From contig JACKMX010000002.1 in NCBI GenBank assembly GCA_024235175.1, positions 372,001-436,000 of the forward strand: a stretch of DNA of 64,000 nt, given 5' to 3'. The stretch is from Chromatiaceae bacterium. Lineage in GTDB: Bacteria > Pseudomonadota > Gammaproteobacteria > Chromatiales > Chromatiaceae. Positions 46,431 through 54,305 of this stretch are shown here, in pieces. The notes beneath the pieces are model-generated. The model saw only the letters and a list, made by a program, of their open reading frames with translations, had not been told where the DNA came from and searched no databases. Both the position numbers and the translations under genes were made by a program. How positions within the stretch are numbered: the stretch's first letter is position 1; the number at the start of each line of letters is the position of its first letter.

Positions 46431-46829
46431 ATGAAGCTCGGCGCAGCACGCAAGGTGCAGGTCGATCAGCAGAATCCCTACTTCACTTTCCGTCTCGGGC
46501 TGGACAAGCTCAAACAGCCACGCCGTTGCGAGGGACGCTATCTGCGGCGCACCAATCTCACCGGCTGTGATCCCACCGAGCTGAGGCGCTACTAACTGCA
46601 GCTCACCCGAATCTAAAAGGCATTACGCAACCTTAAAGGTGATCTGGCGATCCGACCGATCTATCATCAGCTCGAACCACAGATCGAGGCCTACATCTTT
46701 GTCGCGTTCCTGGTCTACTGCCTGCACGTCACCCTGGCCCGGCAGATACACCGGCATGCACCCGAACTGACACCGCCAAAGATCACCGCTGCCTGGGCAC
46801 TGGACGCTACCCCCGTGTCAGTGTAGTGC
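46431..46829 (+). pseudogene. IS1634-type transposase remnant
   Basis: The C-terminal part of an IS1634-type transposase in one frame: QVDQQNPYFTFRLG, GRYLRRTNLTGCDP, LKGDLAIRPIYHQLEP and IFVAFLVYCLHVTLARQI. Two in-frame stops (after LRRY, and after QLTRI) break it, and the N-terminal catalytic half is missing. It is dead. Confidence 0.8.
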
Positions 46830-47239
46830 CGACCTTCGAGGTTGGTTCTATATGAATTAATTAGTTGGCGCCGTCAGACGCTCGAATCGGCAAAGCCGGG
46901 CTAAACAGGTCGGCGCTTGTGATGCCCACTATCCCCTGCCAGTTAATCCACACACCCCTACACAAATTCAGTCGATGGATAGTTCACCACAACCTGCATC
47001 CCACTGAAGACACATGTACCTATTATCCATTGGTAAATGTGTTTCGCTGGAACACAAAAGAGCACTATAGTGAACTTGAACAAACAGCTGTCGACAAACT
47101 CTTGTCGGTGATTGTGCTCAATCCCGAACAACGGCGCACAACAGGGAACTGAGGATAACGCTCGGCACTGTACCTGTGCTGCCTCGACGGCACTAAAGCA
47201 AGAAGAGATATATTTCTATCTCTTTGTTTTATGGAGATA
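46830..47239. other. Island right-end spacer
   Basis: About 410 bp with no supportable gene between the dead transposase and the tRNA-Lys. One 95-codon open stretch on the plus strand has no ribosome site or recognisable motif and is treated as chance. Confidence 0.4.
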
Positions 47240-47288
47240 TATTGGTGGGCCATGAAGGATTCGAACCTTCGACCAATGGATTAAGAGT
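47240..47288. repeat. Direct repeat, right copy (within tRNA-Lys)
   Basis: Forty-nine bases identical to 40962-41010. This copy is part of the intact tRNA-Lys gene and marks the right end of the island. Confidence 0.85.
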
Positions 47289-47318
47289 CCACTGCTCTAC
47301 CAGCTGAGCTAATGGCCC
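47243..47318 (-). tRNA. tRNA-Lys (anticodon CUU)
   Basis: A complete minus-strand tRNA with encoded CCA. The acceptor stem is GGGCCAT/ATGGCCC, the anticodon loop is CTCTTAA (CUU), and the T-arm is GAAGG TTCGAAT CCTTC. It is the integration target of the neighbouring island. Confidence 0.97.
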
Positions 47319-47331
47319 GAACTCTGAAAAA

Positions 47332-47409
47332 TGGGGTGGGCGATGGGATTCGAACCCACGACAACCGGAATCACAATCCGGGACTCTAACCAGCTGAGCT
47401 ACGCCCACC
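47332..47409 (-). tRNA. tRNA-His (anticodon GUG)
   Basis: A complete minus-strand tRNA with encoded CCA. The acceptor stem is GTGGGCG/CGCCCAC with the histidine-specific extra G at -1 opposite C73. The anticodon loop TTGTGAT gives GUG. It lies 13 bp from tRNA-Lys. Confidence 0.97.
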
Positions 47410-47474
47410 ATTAAACTTTTTCACTACCAATTTGGTACGCCCGGCAGGACTCGAACCTGCTACCCTCGGCTTAG

Positions 47475-48130
47475 CTTACCACTACGCCTTTCGACGCCTC
47501 GATTAGAGTTGTGGTCTGGACTATCTCTTCACCATCTCAGGTGTCACACGTATAGTCTCTACGGAACCCTTCGATAATCAGAAGCCAACTTTACGTTCAT
47601 CAACTGATTATTCCTGGATGTCTCTACCCTCAATGTGACTGAACGATTATAGTCTTTCGGATGCAGATAATAACACTCATCAGTATCGGGACAATAAATA
47701 CAATAAAGATCTATTTCATCCTTATCGATCTGGCGCATATGGATTCCATTCTTGTCCGCCCAGCTTGAACGAAAATGAACCGTTATCGCACCTGTCTTGT
47801 CTACCGACTTGTATTTAACCTGTATCTTTTTGAACTCTCCGTTCCTGTACGCCACCAAATCAAAGGGCGCATGCTCCGTCACGGGATTCAAAATTACGAA
47901 TCCTTGCTCGAATAGGTCGAGCTGAGCCTTTAAAACACCCAAGTCTCCCTTCTCTTTGGTGTGATGCATCTTCGCCAAATATCACCACACCGACAGACGG
48001 GTCAACCAACGGTTTCCTCGGGATTACCATCAGCATTACCTGTTAAGGTTTCCCCGATACAGTGCGATCCACTCTACAGGTTCCGTTTCCCTGTAAAGGC
48101 TCCTCATTGTGTACCTTAAGTACACACCCA
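47475..48130 (-). other. Group I self-splicing intron in tRNA-Arg(UCU)
   Basis: 656 nt on the minus strand. Group I rules are met: exon 1 ends in U, the intron ends in G, and exon CCUU can pair with intron GAGG to give the U-G at the splice site. A hairpin (GTGTAC/GTACAC, 48109-48125) follows the start. Core-like sequence TGGTAATCCCGAGG (like P4/J4-5 of tRNA introns) lies near 48015-48030. Near the 3' end TAGAGACTATACG, then AGATAGTCC, look like the P7/P3 core. The best guess is subgroup IC3. An endonuclease gene is nested inside. Confidence 0.9.
47559..47978 (-). CDS. Intron-encoded PD-(D/E)XK homing endonuclease
   Basis: A 139-residue single-domain nuclease nested in the tRNA-Arg intron. 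The catalytic core is visible: Glu in KEKGDLGVLKAQLDLFEQGF, Asp in EHAPFDLVAY, then KKIQVKYKS, which gives the (D/E)XK pattern as QVK. The family resembles I-Ssp6803I and other group I intron PD-(D/E)XK endonucleases (PDDEXK_5). It should cut intronless tRNA-Arg alleles to spread the intron. Its stop codon TAG lies within the TAGAGACTATACG core sequence of the intron. Confidence 0.88.
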   Translation of the reverse strand: MAKMHHTKEKGDLGVLKAQLDLFEQGFVILNPVTEHAPFDLVAYRNGEFKKIQVKYKSVDKTGAITVHFRSSWADKNGIHMRQIDKDEIDLYCIYCPDTDECYYLHPKDYNRSVTLRVETSRNNQLMNVKLASDYRRVP

Positions 48131-48181
48131 AAGGCCGATGCTCTATCCGAATGAGCTACGGGCGCGTGAACAGTCACTAAT

Positions 48182-48258
48182 TGGTCGGGGTAGAGAGATT
48201 CGAACTCCCGACATCCTGCTCCCAAAGCAGGCGCGCTACCAGGCTGCGCTATACCCCG
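48182..48258 (-). tRNA. tRNA-Pro (anticodon UGG)
   Basis: A complete minus-strand tRNA with encoded CCA. The acceptor is CGGGGTA/TACCCCG, the anticodon loop TTTGGGA gives UGG, and the T-arm is CGGGAG TTCGAAT CTC. It is first in the tRNA cluster Pro-Arg-His-Lys and probably shares its promoter. Confidence 0.96.
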
Positions 48259-48426
48259 ATCGCATGAATCCAAACCAGCGGCGAAGAGCCAGGAATAATA
48301 CGCAGGCCAGGTTCCGGAGTCAATGCAGACACATGGAAAAACAGGATTACCAGCACGCATATTTCACCAAGACTCTGGATACCAGGGGCTTTCCTGACCA
48401 TTGGTTTTGGAGTGCATCACCAGCTT

Positions 48427-48450
48427 AAAAAAAAGACGCCGGGAGGCGCC
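48427..48450 (-). terminator. Rho-independent terminator of the sox operon
   Basis: Minus-strand hairpin GGCGCC TCCC GGCGTC followed by eight T, about 57 bp after the soxB stop. It closes the sox operon before the tRNA cluster. Confidence 0.85.
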
Positions 48451-48506
48451 TTAAGAGGGAGGCACCAATCGGCGCCTCAAGGAGAACGGCGAAGTTTCCC
48501 TGCCGT

Positions 48507-50276
48507 TTAACCGCCGGCAATGCCAGGATTACCCTCTACGCCAACCAGCTTTGGGGTGTTCAGTTTGTCGATTTTAATCAGTTTCCGGTCACGCAGATAA
48601 TCGGCAACAAGATCCCAGATCGGACGACCGGATGACTTCGAGCCCACGGTCGCCCAGCCAGCTACCATATAGCTCTTGTCAGCATCAATCGGAGTGCCAT
48701 CGTCCAGAGTCATTGCGCTGATGCGCTTTCCGAACGACTGGCCTGGCTCGCACACATAGTCCAGGCCTCCGACCCGTACCATATCCCCGCCCTGCTGGAA
48801 GTATGGGTCAGGGTTAAACAGATTATCGCTGACATCTTCCAGTATCGCCTTGATCTCAGATCCTTTCATTTCTCGGCGGTAGGTCTCAGGATAGGTGATG
48901 CAGGTCTGATCCATCAGGTTGTCCATGGTAATGGTCTGTCCGGGCAGTACAGTGGTGCCCCAGCGGAATCCCGGCGAGAGAGATATCTGGGCATCGTTGA
49001 CTAGGCGCAGTGCATCGCAGATCACCTGGTCGAAGGTTCCGTTAAAGTTACCCCGGCGGTAGAGCGTCTCCTCCGCCACCGCCAGCTTCTCTTCGAGTTG
49101 AGCCTTATAGGGCGCGCGAACCTGATCGATATAGGCCTGCATATCGGCGTCCGCAGCCAGTATATTCGAGAAAACCGGCACCAGACGATAGCGAAAATCC
49201 TGCAGTTTCCCTCCGCGTACATCGAGATCCATGACAGCGAGAAACTTGCCGTTGGATCCTGCGTTGGTCACCAGGGTCTCTCCACCACTGTTTTTGACAA
49301 CTGACGGTGCAGGGACACCGTCATGGGTATGTCCGCCAAAAATCACGTCGATGCCGCTGACGCGGGAGGCCATTTTCAAATCCACGTCCATGCCATTGTG
49401 GGAGAGTACAACCAGTAGATCGGGCGCTTCACTCTCACGAATCCGGTCGACTATCTTCTGCATGCGCTCATCCTGGATTCCAAAGGTCCAGTCGGGAATA
49501 AAGCGCTGTGGATTGGCGATCGGTGTATAGGGAAATGCCTGGCCGACCACGGCAACACGAACCCCACCGATCTCTTTTATTGTGTAAGGCTTGAAAGCAA
49601 GTCCATCGTCCTCATTGAATCCTTCGAAATCGGCAAATTTGTAGTCGAATAGTGCAGCATCATTGATGCCGACATTCTGAGCCACGAAATCTCCGTTGAA
49701 CTCACCGATATTCTCAATTATCTCCTTGTCCAGATAGGTGAACTCCCAGTGTCCGGTCATCACGTCCACACCCAGCAGGTTGCACGCTCCCACCATGTCT
49801 TTGCCACGGGTCCAGTATGCGGTGCCCGAACCCTGCCAGGTATCACCGCCATCCATCAGCAGGCTATTGCCATCACCCCGCTCTGCGCGCAGTCGTTTTA
49901 CCAGTGAGGCAAGATGGGCAAATCCTCCTACCCTTCCGTACTGTTGAGCAGCCTGATCAAAGTTCAGGTAACTGAAAGCATGGGCGTAAACAGAATCAGG
50001 TTGGATATTGAACTGTTTGAGCAGCGAGTCTCCCACCAGGTGCGGTGCCCTGCCTAAAGCACCACCGACACCCAGGTTAACGCTGGGTTCACGGAAATAA
50101 ATGGGATTCAGCTGCGCATGGCAGTCGGTCATGTGCATCAAGCAAACATTCCCGAATTTAGGGATCTCGTAGAGGTCACCCGGTCTTTTCATTGTGGAGA
50201 GTGCCGAACCCGGCAGCATGCCGGCGGCACCGGCCAGTCCCATAAGCCGAATGAACTCTCGCCTGGAAATCTTCAT
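48507..50276 (-). CDS. soxB: Thiosulfohydrolase SoxB
   Basis: A 589-residue periplasmic di-manganese hydrolase that releases sulfate from the SoxYZ-bound thiosulfonate. The start at 50276 gives a twin-arginine signal (MKISRREFIRLMGLAGAAGM). The metallophosphoesterase motifs are intact: HMTDCHAQ, DGGDTWQGSG, LSHNGMDVD and FGGHTHDG. The 5'-nucleotidase-type C-terminal domain follows. Length fits the family. It is last in the operon soxX-A-KL-Y-Z-B, 110 bp after soxZ, and is followed by a strong terminator. Confidence 0.97.
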   Translation of the reverse strand: MKISRREFIRLMGLAGAAGMLPGSALSTMKRPGDLYEIPKFGNVCLMHMTDCHAQLNPIYFREPSVNLGVGGALGRAPHLVGDSLLKQFNIQPDSVYAHAFSYLNFDQAAQQYGRVGGFAHLASLVKRLRAERGDGNSLLMDGGDTWQGSGTAYWTRGKDMVGACNLLGVDVMTGHWEFTYLDKEIIENIGEFNGDFVAQNVGINDAALFDYKFADFEGFNEDDGLAFKPYTIKEIGGVRVAVVGQAFPYTPIANPQRFIPDWTFGIQDERMQKIVDRIRESEAPDLLVVLSHNGMDVDLKMASRVSGIDVIFGGHTHDGVPAPSVVKNSGGETLVTNAGSNGKFLAVMDLDVRGGKLQDFRYRLVPVFSNILAADADMQAYIDQVRAPYKAQLEEKLAVAEETLYRRGNFNGTFDQVICDALRLVNDAQISLSPGFRWGTTVLPGQTITMDNLMDQTCITYPETYRREMKGSEIKAILEDVSDNLFNPDPYFQQGGDMVRVGGLDYVCEPGQSFGKRISAMTLDDGTPIDADKSYMVAGWATVGSKSSGRPIWDLVADYLRDRKLIKIDKLNTPKLVGVEGNPGIAGG

Positions 50277-50386
50277 TAGGTACCACCCATCAGACAGGCC
50301 AAACACGGTCTGTGCAAGATACTTTGGTTGTTCGGTTGAATTGGGGCCGAGTCCTGAACAATCGGCATCGCCCCCGGGATCAATGA

Positions 50387-50701
50387 CTAATTGATTTCAG
50401 CCTCAGCGCTGGCGGACTCGCCTTTGTTGTCCATCCAGGAAAGCTTCACCAAGTCTCCCACGCTGGCACCGCCGAACTTAAACGAAAGATAGGGATTCTT
50501 GGACACGCCGCCGCTCCAATGCGCTGTCAGCAGTTTCCTGCCACCAGCTTCGCAGCTCACCTCCTGAATAAAATGGGCTGGAATCAAACTTCCATCCTTG
50601 TCCTTGCGTGCACCGGTCTCCATAGGGTGTGTCATAAGCGCTTTAACCGTAGTTACGCCATCTTTCAACTGGGCTCTTATTTTGATGGAATCTGTCGCCA
50701 T
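50387..50701 (-). CDS. soxZ: Sulfur carrier subunit SoxZ
   Basis: A 104-residue Ig-like partner of SoxY. The sequence is typical: IKIRAQLKDGVTTVKALMTH, then FIQEVSCEAGGRKLLTAHWS and NPYLSFKFGGASVGDLVKLSW. No signal peptide is present, as usual, because it is exported with SoxY. An AGAGGA ribosome site precedes the ATG. It normally follows soxY within a few bases; here about 570 bp of repeats lie between. Confidence 0.96.
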   Translation of the reverse strand: MATDSIKIRAQLKDGVTTVKALMTHPMETGARKDKDGSLIPAHFIQEVSCEAGGRKLLTAHWSGGVSKNPYLSFKFGGASVGDLVKLSWMDNKGESASAEAEIN

Positions 50702-50750
50702 TTTTTTTCCTCTGCACTCTGTTGTTTTGCCCAGCTATTCACTTTGCCGG

Positions 50751-51232
50751 GCGTTCGCCTAAAAAATCGGTCCACTGGACATGATTCTGCGATATTGTGT
50801 TAGTCCTGGTTCGGCTTCTGTTACGGAATACATCCATGTAGTGCCGATCCGGCCTGGCTTCCATGCCAGGCGTTCGCCTCAAAATTTGGTCCACTGGACA
50901 TGATTCCGCGATATTGTGTTAGTCCTGATTCGGCTTCTGTTACGGAATACATCCATGTAGTGCCGATCCGGCCTGGCTTCCATGCCAGGCGTTCGCCTCA
51001 AAATTTGGTCCACTGGACATGATTCCGCGATATTGTGTTAGTCCTGATTCGGCTTCTGTTACGGAATACATCCATGTAGTGCCGATCCGGCCTGGCTTCC
51101 ATGCCAGGCGTTCGCCTCAAAATTTGGTCCACTGGACATGATTCCGCGATATTGTGTTAGTCCTGATTCGGCTTCTGTTACGGAATACATCCATGTAGTG
51201 CCGATCCGGCCTGGCTTCCATGCCAGGCGTTC
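50751..51232. repeat. 119-bp tandem repeats between soxY and soxZ
   Basis: Four units of exactly 119 bp start at 50751, 50870, 50989 and 51108, each beginning GCGTTCGCCT. The last three are essentially identical; the first has several changes. A partial fifth starts at 51227 and runs into a perfect palindrome. Each unit contains a hairpin GCCTGG-CTTCCATG-CCAGGC and half of the end palindrome. There is no open frame. It lies inside the operon, so it is transcribed with soxYZ. Confidence 0.95.
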
Positions 51233-51269
51233 GCCTCAAAATTTGGTCCACTGGACCAAATTTTGAGGC
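51233..51269. repeat. Perfect 37-nt palindrome after soxY
   Basis: Two 18-base arms around a single C: GCCTCAAAATTTGGTCCA, then the exact reverse complement. It ends one base before the soxY stop codon. It could form a very stable RNA hairpin that protects the soxXAKLY mRNA 3' end or attenuates soxZB. No T-tract follows on the coding strand, so simple termination is less likely. Confidence 0.9.
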
Positions 51270-51743
51270 TCACCCACCGCAGCCGCCTATGGTGACTTTT
51301 ACCTCTTTCCTGGCGCTGTAGAGCTTTCCGCCAGACTTGACCACAGCCACCACATCGCCACTTTTACCCATCTTGATTCGAGTGGATACGAAGCCTTCGG
51401 TGCCCTCGCCAAGATCGTAACTGGCAATCAGCGGTGCCGGATTGTTGACAGCTATAACCGCTATCGACTCCGCACCGGCGATATTCGTTGTGATGGTGAC
51501 CGGCACCACTGCGCCGTTCTCGGCAATATCCGGGGCTTTGATCTGTATATCACCACTCTCCTCGACACCATCCACACCCATCAGCTCCATCAGCATCTCC
51601 GGCATGGCTTTCGCTTTAAACGCCTTTTCCGGCCATGCAGCCAATACGCTATGAGGTGTCAGCAGGCCTGCCCCAATCGCGACGCCAAGCGCACCCGCCG
51701 TTAATGACCCTTGCAGTAATAATCTGCGTTTATTGTTTATCAT
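51270..51743 (-). CDS. soxY: Sulfur carrier subunit SoxY
   Basis: A 157-residue covalent sulfur carrier. A Tat-like signal (NKRRLLLQGSLTAGALGVAI) is followed by the Ig-like domain. The C-terminal swinging arm ends VTIGGCGG, with the carrier cysteine third from the end. It acts as a heterodimer with SoxZ in the periplasm and passes bound sulfur through SoxXA and SoxB. It lies 29 bp after the SoxK-SoxL fusion gene. Confidence 0.97.
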   Translation of the reverse strand: MINNKRRLLLQGSLTAGALGVAIGAGLLTPHSVLAAWPEKAFKAKAMPEMLMELMGVDGVEESGDIQIKAPDIAENGAVVPVTITTNIAGAESIAVIAVNNPAPLIASYDLGEGTEGFVSTRIKMGKSGDVVAVVKSGGKLYSARKEVKVTIGGCGG

Positions 51744-51772
51744 CCCGTTCTCCCATTGATCGCATGAGTTGG

Positions 51773-52747
51773 CTAATTGTTAACGGTCGTTAGACCTACG
51801 CTGACCCAGCTCTGCATGCCTCCGCGATACCATTTGAGCTTATATGCAGGGTAACCCAGCTTGGTCAACGTGCGGATATTAGCTGCAGACTGTGGACACC
51901 AGATACCGTTGCAGAACAGAACCAGGGTCTTGGCATTTCTAAAATCCCACGTTCCATTCGCTTTACGTGCGTGAAACAGATTTTGCAGAATATCGTTCAT
52001 TGATTCTGCTGCCTGCTGATCATCAAAACTGCCCTGAATGTCCAAATTGATCTTGTTCCAGGGAACACTGACTGATCCGGGGATGGTGCCGCGCACCCGC
52101 CACTCCGGTGAACGGGAATCGACCACGAGTACCGTAGGATCGCCCTTGGCGATGCGCTGCAGATAATCTAGAACATCCAACTCTCCGATGGTATCCACAC
52201 CCGGACCTATGCTCATGGGCTGGATGCAGAATGGCGGGCATTCCCGATCGGTAGTCGTATAGGCTTTGGGAATCTCTGCTTCCGCATCTGCACTCCTGCC
52301 GATCGACACTTTCCGGCCATTGTGCATTACATCGACACTGGTCAGCGTCGGCGTGATCTTGTGCTCCTTGCTTGTCATCACGGTCGCAGCTGCTGCGGAC
52401 GGTGCTGAGGCTTTCACCTTGAAATAGGAAGGCAGCTTTAACTCTCTCTGAGAGAACCCCTGTTCATAACCCAGATTGCCCTGATCTTCAGCCATCTTCG
52501 CCAAACGAATTGCATCGTCAGGTTTGCCGGCTTCCAACGCAGCCTGAGCCTGCTTGATATAATCGCCGGTGTCGCGCCACTCGCTGTCGACCGAAGCCGC
52601 CCTCTTTCTGGCTTCCTCTGCAGCCGCAATCATCGCCTTTGCTTCGCTTGTTTTGGCATCGGCGTTTTTCACATCGGCCGCAATCAGGCCAGCCGATCCG
52701 CCACCAAGGCAGATCGCCAGCAATACGGCACTGAGTCTTTTTTTCAT
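51773..52747 (-). CDS. SoxK-SoxL fusion: SoxAX-binding domain + rhodanese
   Basis: A 324-residue secreted protein (signal MKKRLSAVLLAICLGGGSAG). Residues about 25-105 match the SoxK/SAXB family that binds SoxAX (ARKRAASVDSEWRDTGDYIK, then AIRLAKMAEDQGNLGYEQG). Residues about 150-324 are a rhodanese with IVVD-like VLVVDSRSPEW, GTIPGSVSVP and active-site Cys in LFCNGIWCPQS (SoxL-like). In Allochromatium-type bacteria SoxK and SoxL are separate genes beside soxXA. Here one polypeptide would dock the sulfurtransferase on SoxXA. It lies between soxA and soxY. ATG 52753 is an alternative start. Confidence 0.85.
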   Translation of the reverse strand: MKKRLSAVLLAICLGGGSAGLIAADVKNADAKTSEAKAMIAAAEEARKRAASVDSEWRDTGDYIKQAQAALEAGKPDDAIRLAKMAEDQGNLGYEQGFSQRELKLPSYFKVKASAPSAAAATVMTSKEHKITPTLTSVDVMHNGRKVSIGRSADAEAEIPKAYTTTDRECPPFCIQPMSIGPGVDTIGELDVLDYLQRIAKGDPTVLVVDSRSPEWRVRGTIPGSVSVPWNKINLDIQGSFDDQQAAESMNDILQNLFHARKANGTWDFRNAKTLVLFCNGIWCPQSAANIRTLTKLGYPAYKLKWYRGGMQSWVSVGLTTVNN

Positions 52748-52786
52748 ATACATGGTTTAACTCCAGTTATTCAGTTTCCGTCAGAG

Positions 52787-53629
52787 CTATTTGCGGGCGC
52801 CGGGACCATTCAGTTCCAGTCCGTTGCTCAAAGAGGTAAGGAAATACTCGAGATTCCGGTATTGCTCACCTTGAGCCGGAAATGATTTGGCGCGGATATT
52901 CTCGTTACAACCGCTGAAACGGCGATGCAGGGTGCCGATGGTCCCCCACTTGGAGCGATATACTGGCCAATGAGTGGTATGTCCCACGCTCGGGCTCAGT
53001 ATCTCGGTGCGCACCTGCATACCGGTATTCTGCAGGTGGCAGGTGGCGCAAGAGAAATTCAATTGACCGCGTCGTGTGAAGTAGAATTTCTTACCCTGTT
53101 CGTACGCTGCCACTGCACCCGGATCGTCTTGTGGAATCTCCACGTTGGTGACCTGTCCACGGGATTCAAATGCCATAAAGGCAAGTAAGCTGACAAGCGG
53201 TCCTTTTTTGTAACCCAGCGGCTTCTCGCCGTTTGCTTCCAGACACTGGTTGATCGCCAGGGGAAGTGTTATCACCATCGCCTGTTGCTTGTCCCAGTGA
53301 GGATACCTATGGGCAATACCCGGACCATCAGGGAAACAATCTTTATAACTCTTGCCGTTGGCGAAGGACTTTTCCCACATCCCCCGACCCTCGTCTATAA
53401 AAATTTCGTACGGTGGAAACTCTTCGATGGCTTCCCAGTTCTCACGTCCGATTTTGTCAATGGCGTATACACCATTGGCGTACTCTGCAAACGGCACATC
53501 GGGAAATTTCCACTTGTAGGCGTCGACAAATGCCTGCCGATCCTCATCCGGTCCGGCCAGGACCGTTACCGCAAAGCCACCGGCAACAGCGGCCAGCACC
53601 AGTTTTGTCACCACTCTGTATATGCTCAT
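52787..53629 (-). CDS. soxA: Cytochrome c subunit SoxA
   Basis: A 280-residue periplasmic c-type cytochrome. The start at 53629 (MSIYRVVTKLVLAAVAGGFA signal) has GGAGAGA upstream. One heme motif, CATCH, is visible near residue 200. The catalytic Cys ligand is in FSGCNENIRA. The first heme position seen in diheme SoxA proteins is not a CXXCH here (KDCFPDG), so this is the monoheme type. With SoxX it joins thiosulfate to the SoxY cysteine. Confidence 0.95.
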   Translation of the reverse strand: MSIYRVVTKLVLAAVAGGFAVTVLAGPDEDRQAFVDAYKWKFPDVPFAEYANGVYAIDKIGRENWEAIEEFPPYEIFIDEGRGMWEKSFANGKSYKDCFPDGPGIAHRYPHWDKQQAMVITLPLAINQCLEANGEKPLGYKKGPLVSLLAFMAFESRGQVTNVEIPQDDPGAVAAYEQGKKFYFTRRGQLNFSCATCHLQNTGMQVRTEILSPSVGHTTHWPVYRSKWGTIGTLHRRFSGCNENIRAKSFPAQGEQYRNLEYFLTSLSNGLELNGPGARK

Positions 53630-53673
53630 TCTTCTCTCCGACTCAGGGAACTCTGTGACTCCAAATCCGGCCG

Positions 53674-54048
53674 TCAAAGCGTCCAGATGTAGTCAACAAG
53701 GTAATCGATCTCCTCTTCAGTCAAGACTTTGTGTTTGCCGAAAGGAACCATGGCCGATTCTGGGTTGGCTACCGTGGGATCCCAAATCTGGGCCCGCAGC
53801 TTCGCCTTATCCGGGAAGCGCGCTTTCATGGCAATAAGTGGTGGCCCCAGGTTGCCGGGAGACTCTCCGTTGTCCATGACGTGGCAGGTGAGGCAGTTGC
53901 CCTGGGTACGTCCGAATGCAATTGCTTTTCCCTTTTCGATATTGCTGGCCCCATCGACAGCATTGACGGTTGGAACAGTCAGTATTGTGCCGGTCAGCAG
54001 CGTCAGAGTGCCCACCAGGGAGGCCAGGCTTTTCCGGTATTTTGTCAT
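53674..54048 (-). CDS. soxX: Cytochrome c subunit SoxX
   Basis: A 124-residue monoheme cytochrome. The signal peptide is SLASLVGTLTLLTGTILTVP. The heme motif CLTCH lies in RTQGNCLTCHVMDNG, and the Met ligand is in PESAMVPFGKH. Length and ending (VDYIWTL) fit SoxX. It is the first gene of the sox operon; its upstream gap must carry the operon promoter. Confidence 0.95.
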   Translation of the reverse strand: MTKYRKSLASLVGTLTLLTGTILTVPTVNAVDGASNIEKGKAIAFGRTQGNCLTCHVMDNGESPGNLGPPLIAMKARFPDKAKLRAQIWDPTVANPESAMVPFGKHKVLTEEEIDYLVDYIWTL

Positions 54049-54305
54049 CTCAATCCTCCGAATCTCGGGTCAAGGTTATCTGACCGGTTGTCCTCCACTT
54101 TTGTCTGTGGGTGTTGGCACTTGTCCATTAGTTCCCGGTATGCCGGTCGACGATCAGCCTTTCCAACTGCCGCTTAGGGTATAGATCCCGCTTGACAAAC
54201 GGCATCAACTTCTGCCGTGAGAAAATTGAAAAGGTTGAGTGAATTAGAGGGTAATGCGCAGAAAAATAAAACTCTTAGATACAGTTAAGTCTGTTGGGGA
54301 AAACC
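54049..54305. promoter_or_regulatory. sox operon upstream region
   Basis: A 257-bp gap between the response-regulator gene and soxX, both on the minus strand. It should carry the sox promoter and probably the regulator's binding site. I saw no decisive palindrome or -35/-10 pair. Confidence 0.4.

Larger units (their letters stand above)
47433..48165 (-). tRNA. tRNA-Arg (anticodon UCU), split by a group I intron
   Basis: Exon 1 is 48165 down to 48131 (35 nt: acceptor 5' strand GCGCCCG, D-arm, anticodon stem TCGGC, loop CTT). Exon 2 is 47474 down to 47433 (42 nt: CTAA, stem GCCGA, T-arm, encoded CCA). Joined, they give a normal 77-nt tRNA with loop CTTCTAA, anticodon UCU (reads AGA). The intron lies between anticodon bases 34 and 35. 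Acceptor pair 1-72 is G-U. Confidence 0.92.

Noticed and set aside
46865..47152. A 95-codon open frame in the island
   Set aside because: No ribosome site, family motif or conserved context; composition does not look coding.
48043..48360. Open frame on the minus strand through the tRNA-Pro and tRNA-Arg region
   Set aside because: Its peptide is a translation of tRNA sequence, a common false gene.
50751..51232. Possible CRISPR array
   Set aside because: The repeats are 119 bp, directly adjacent and without unique spacers, so they are ordinary tandem repeats.
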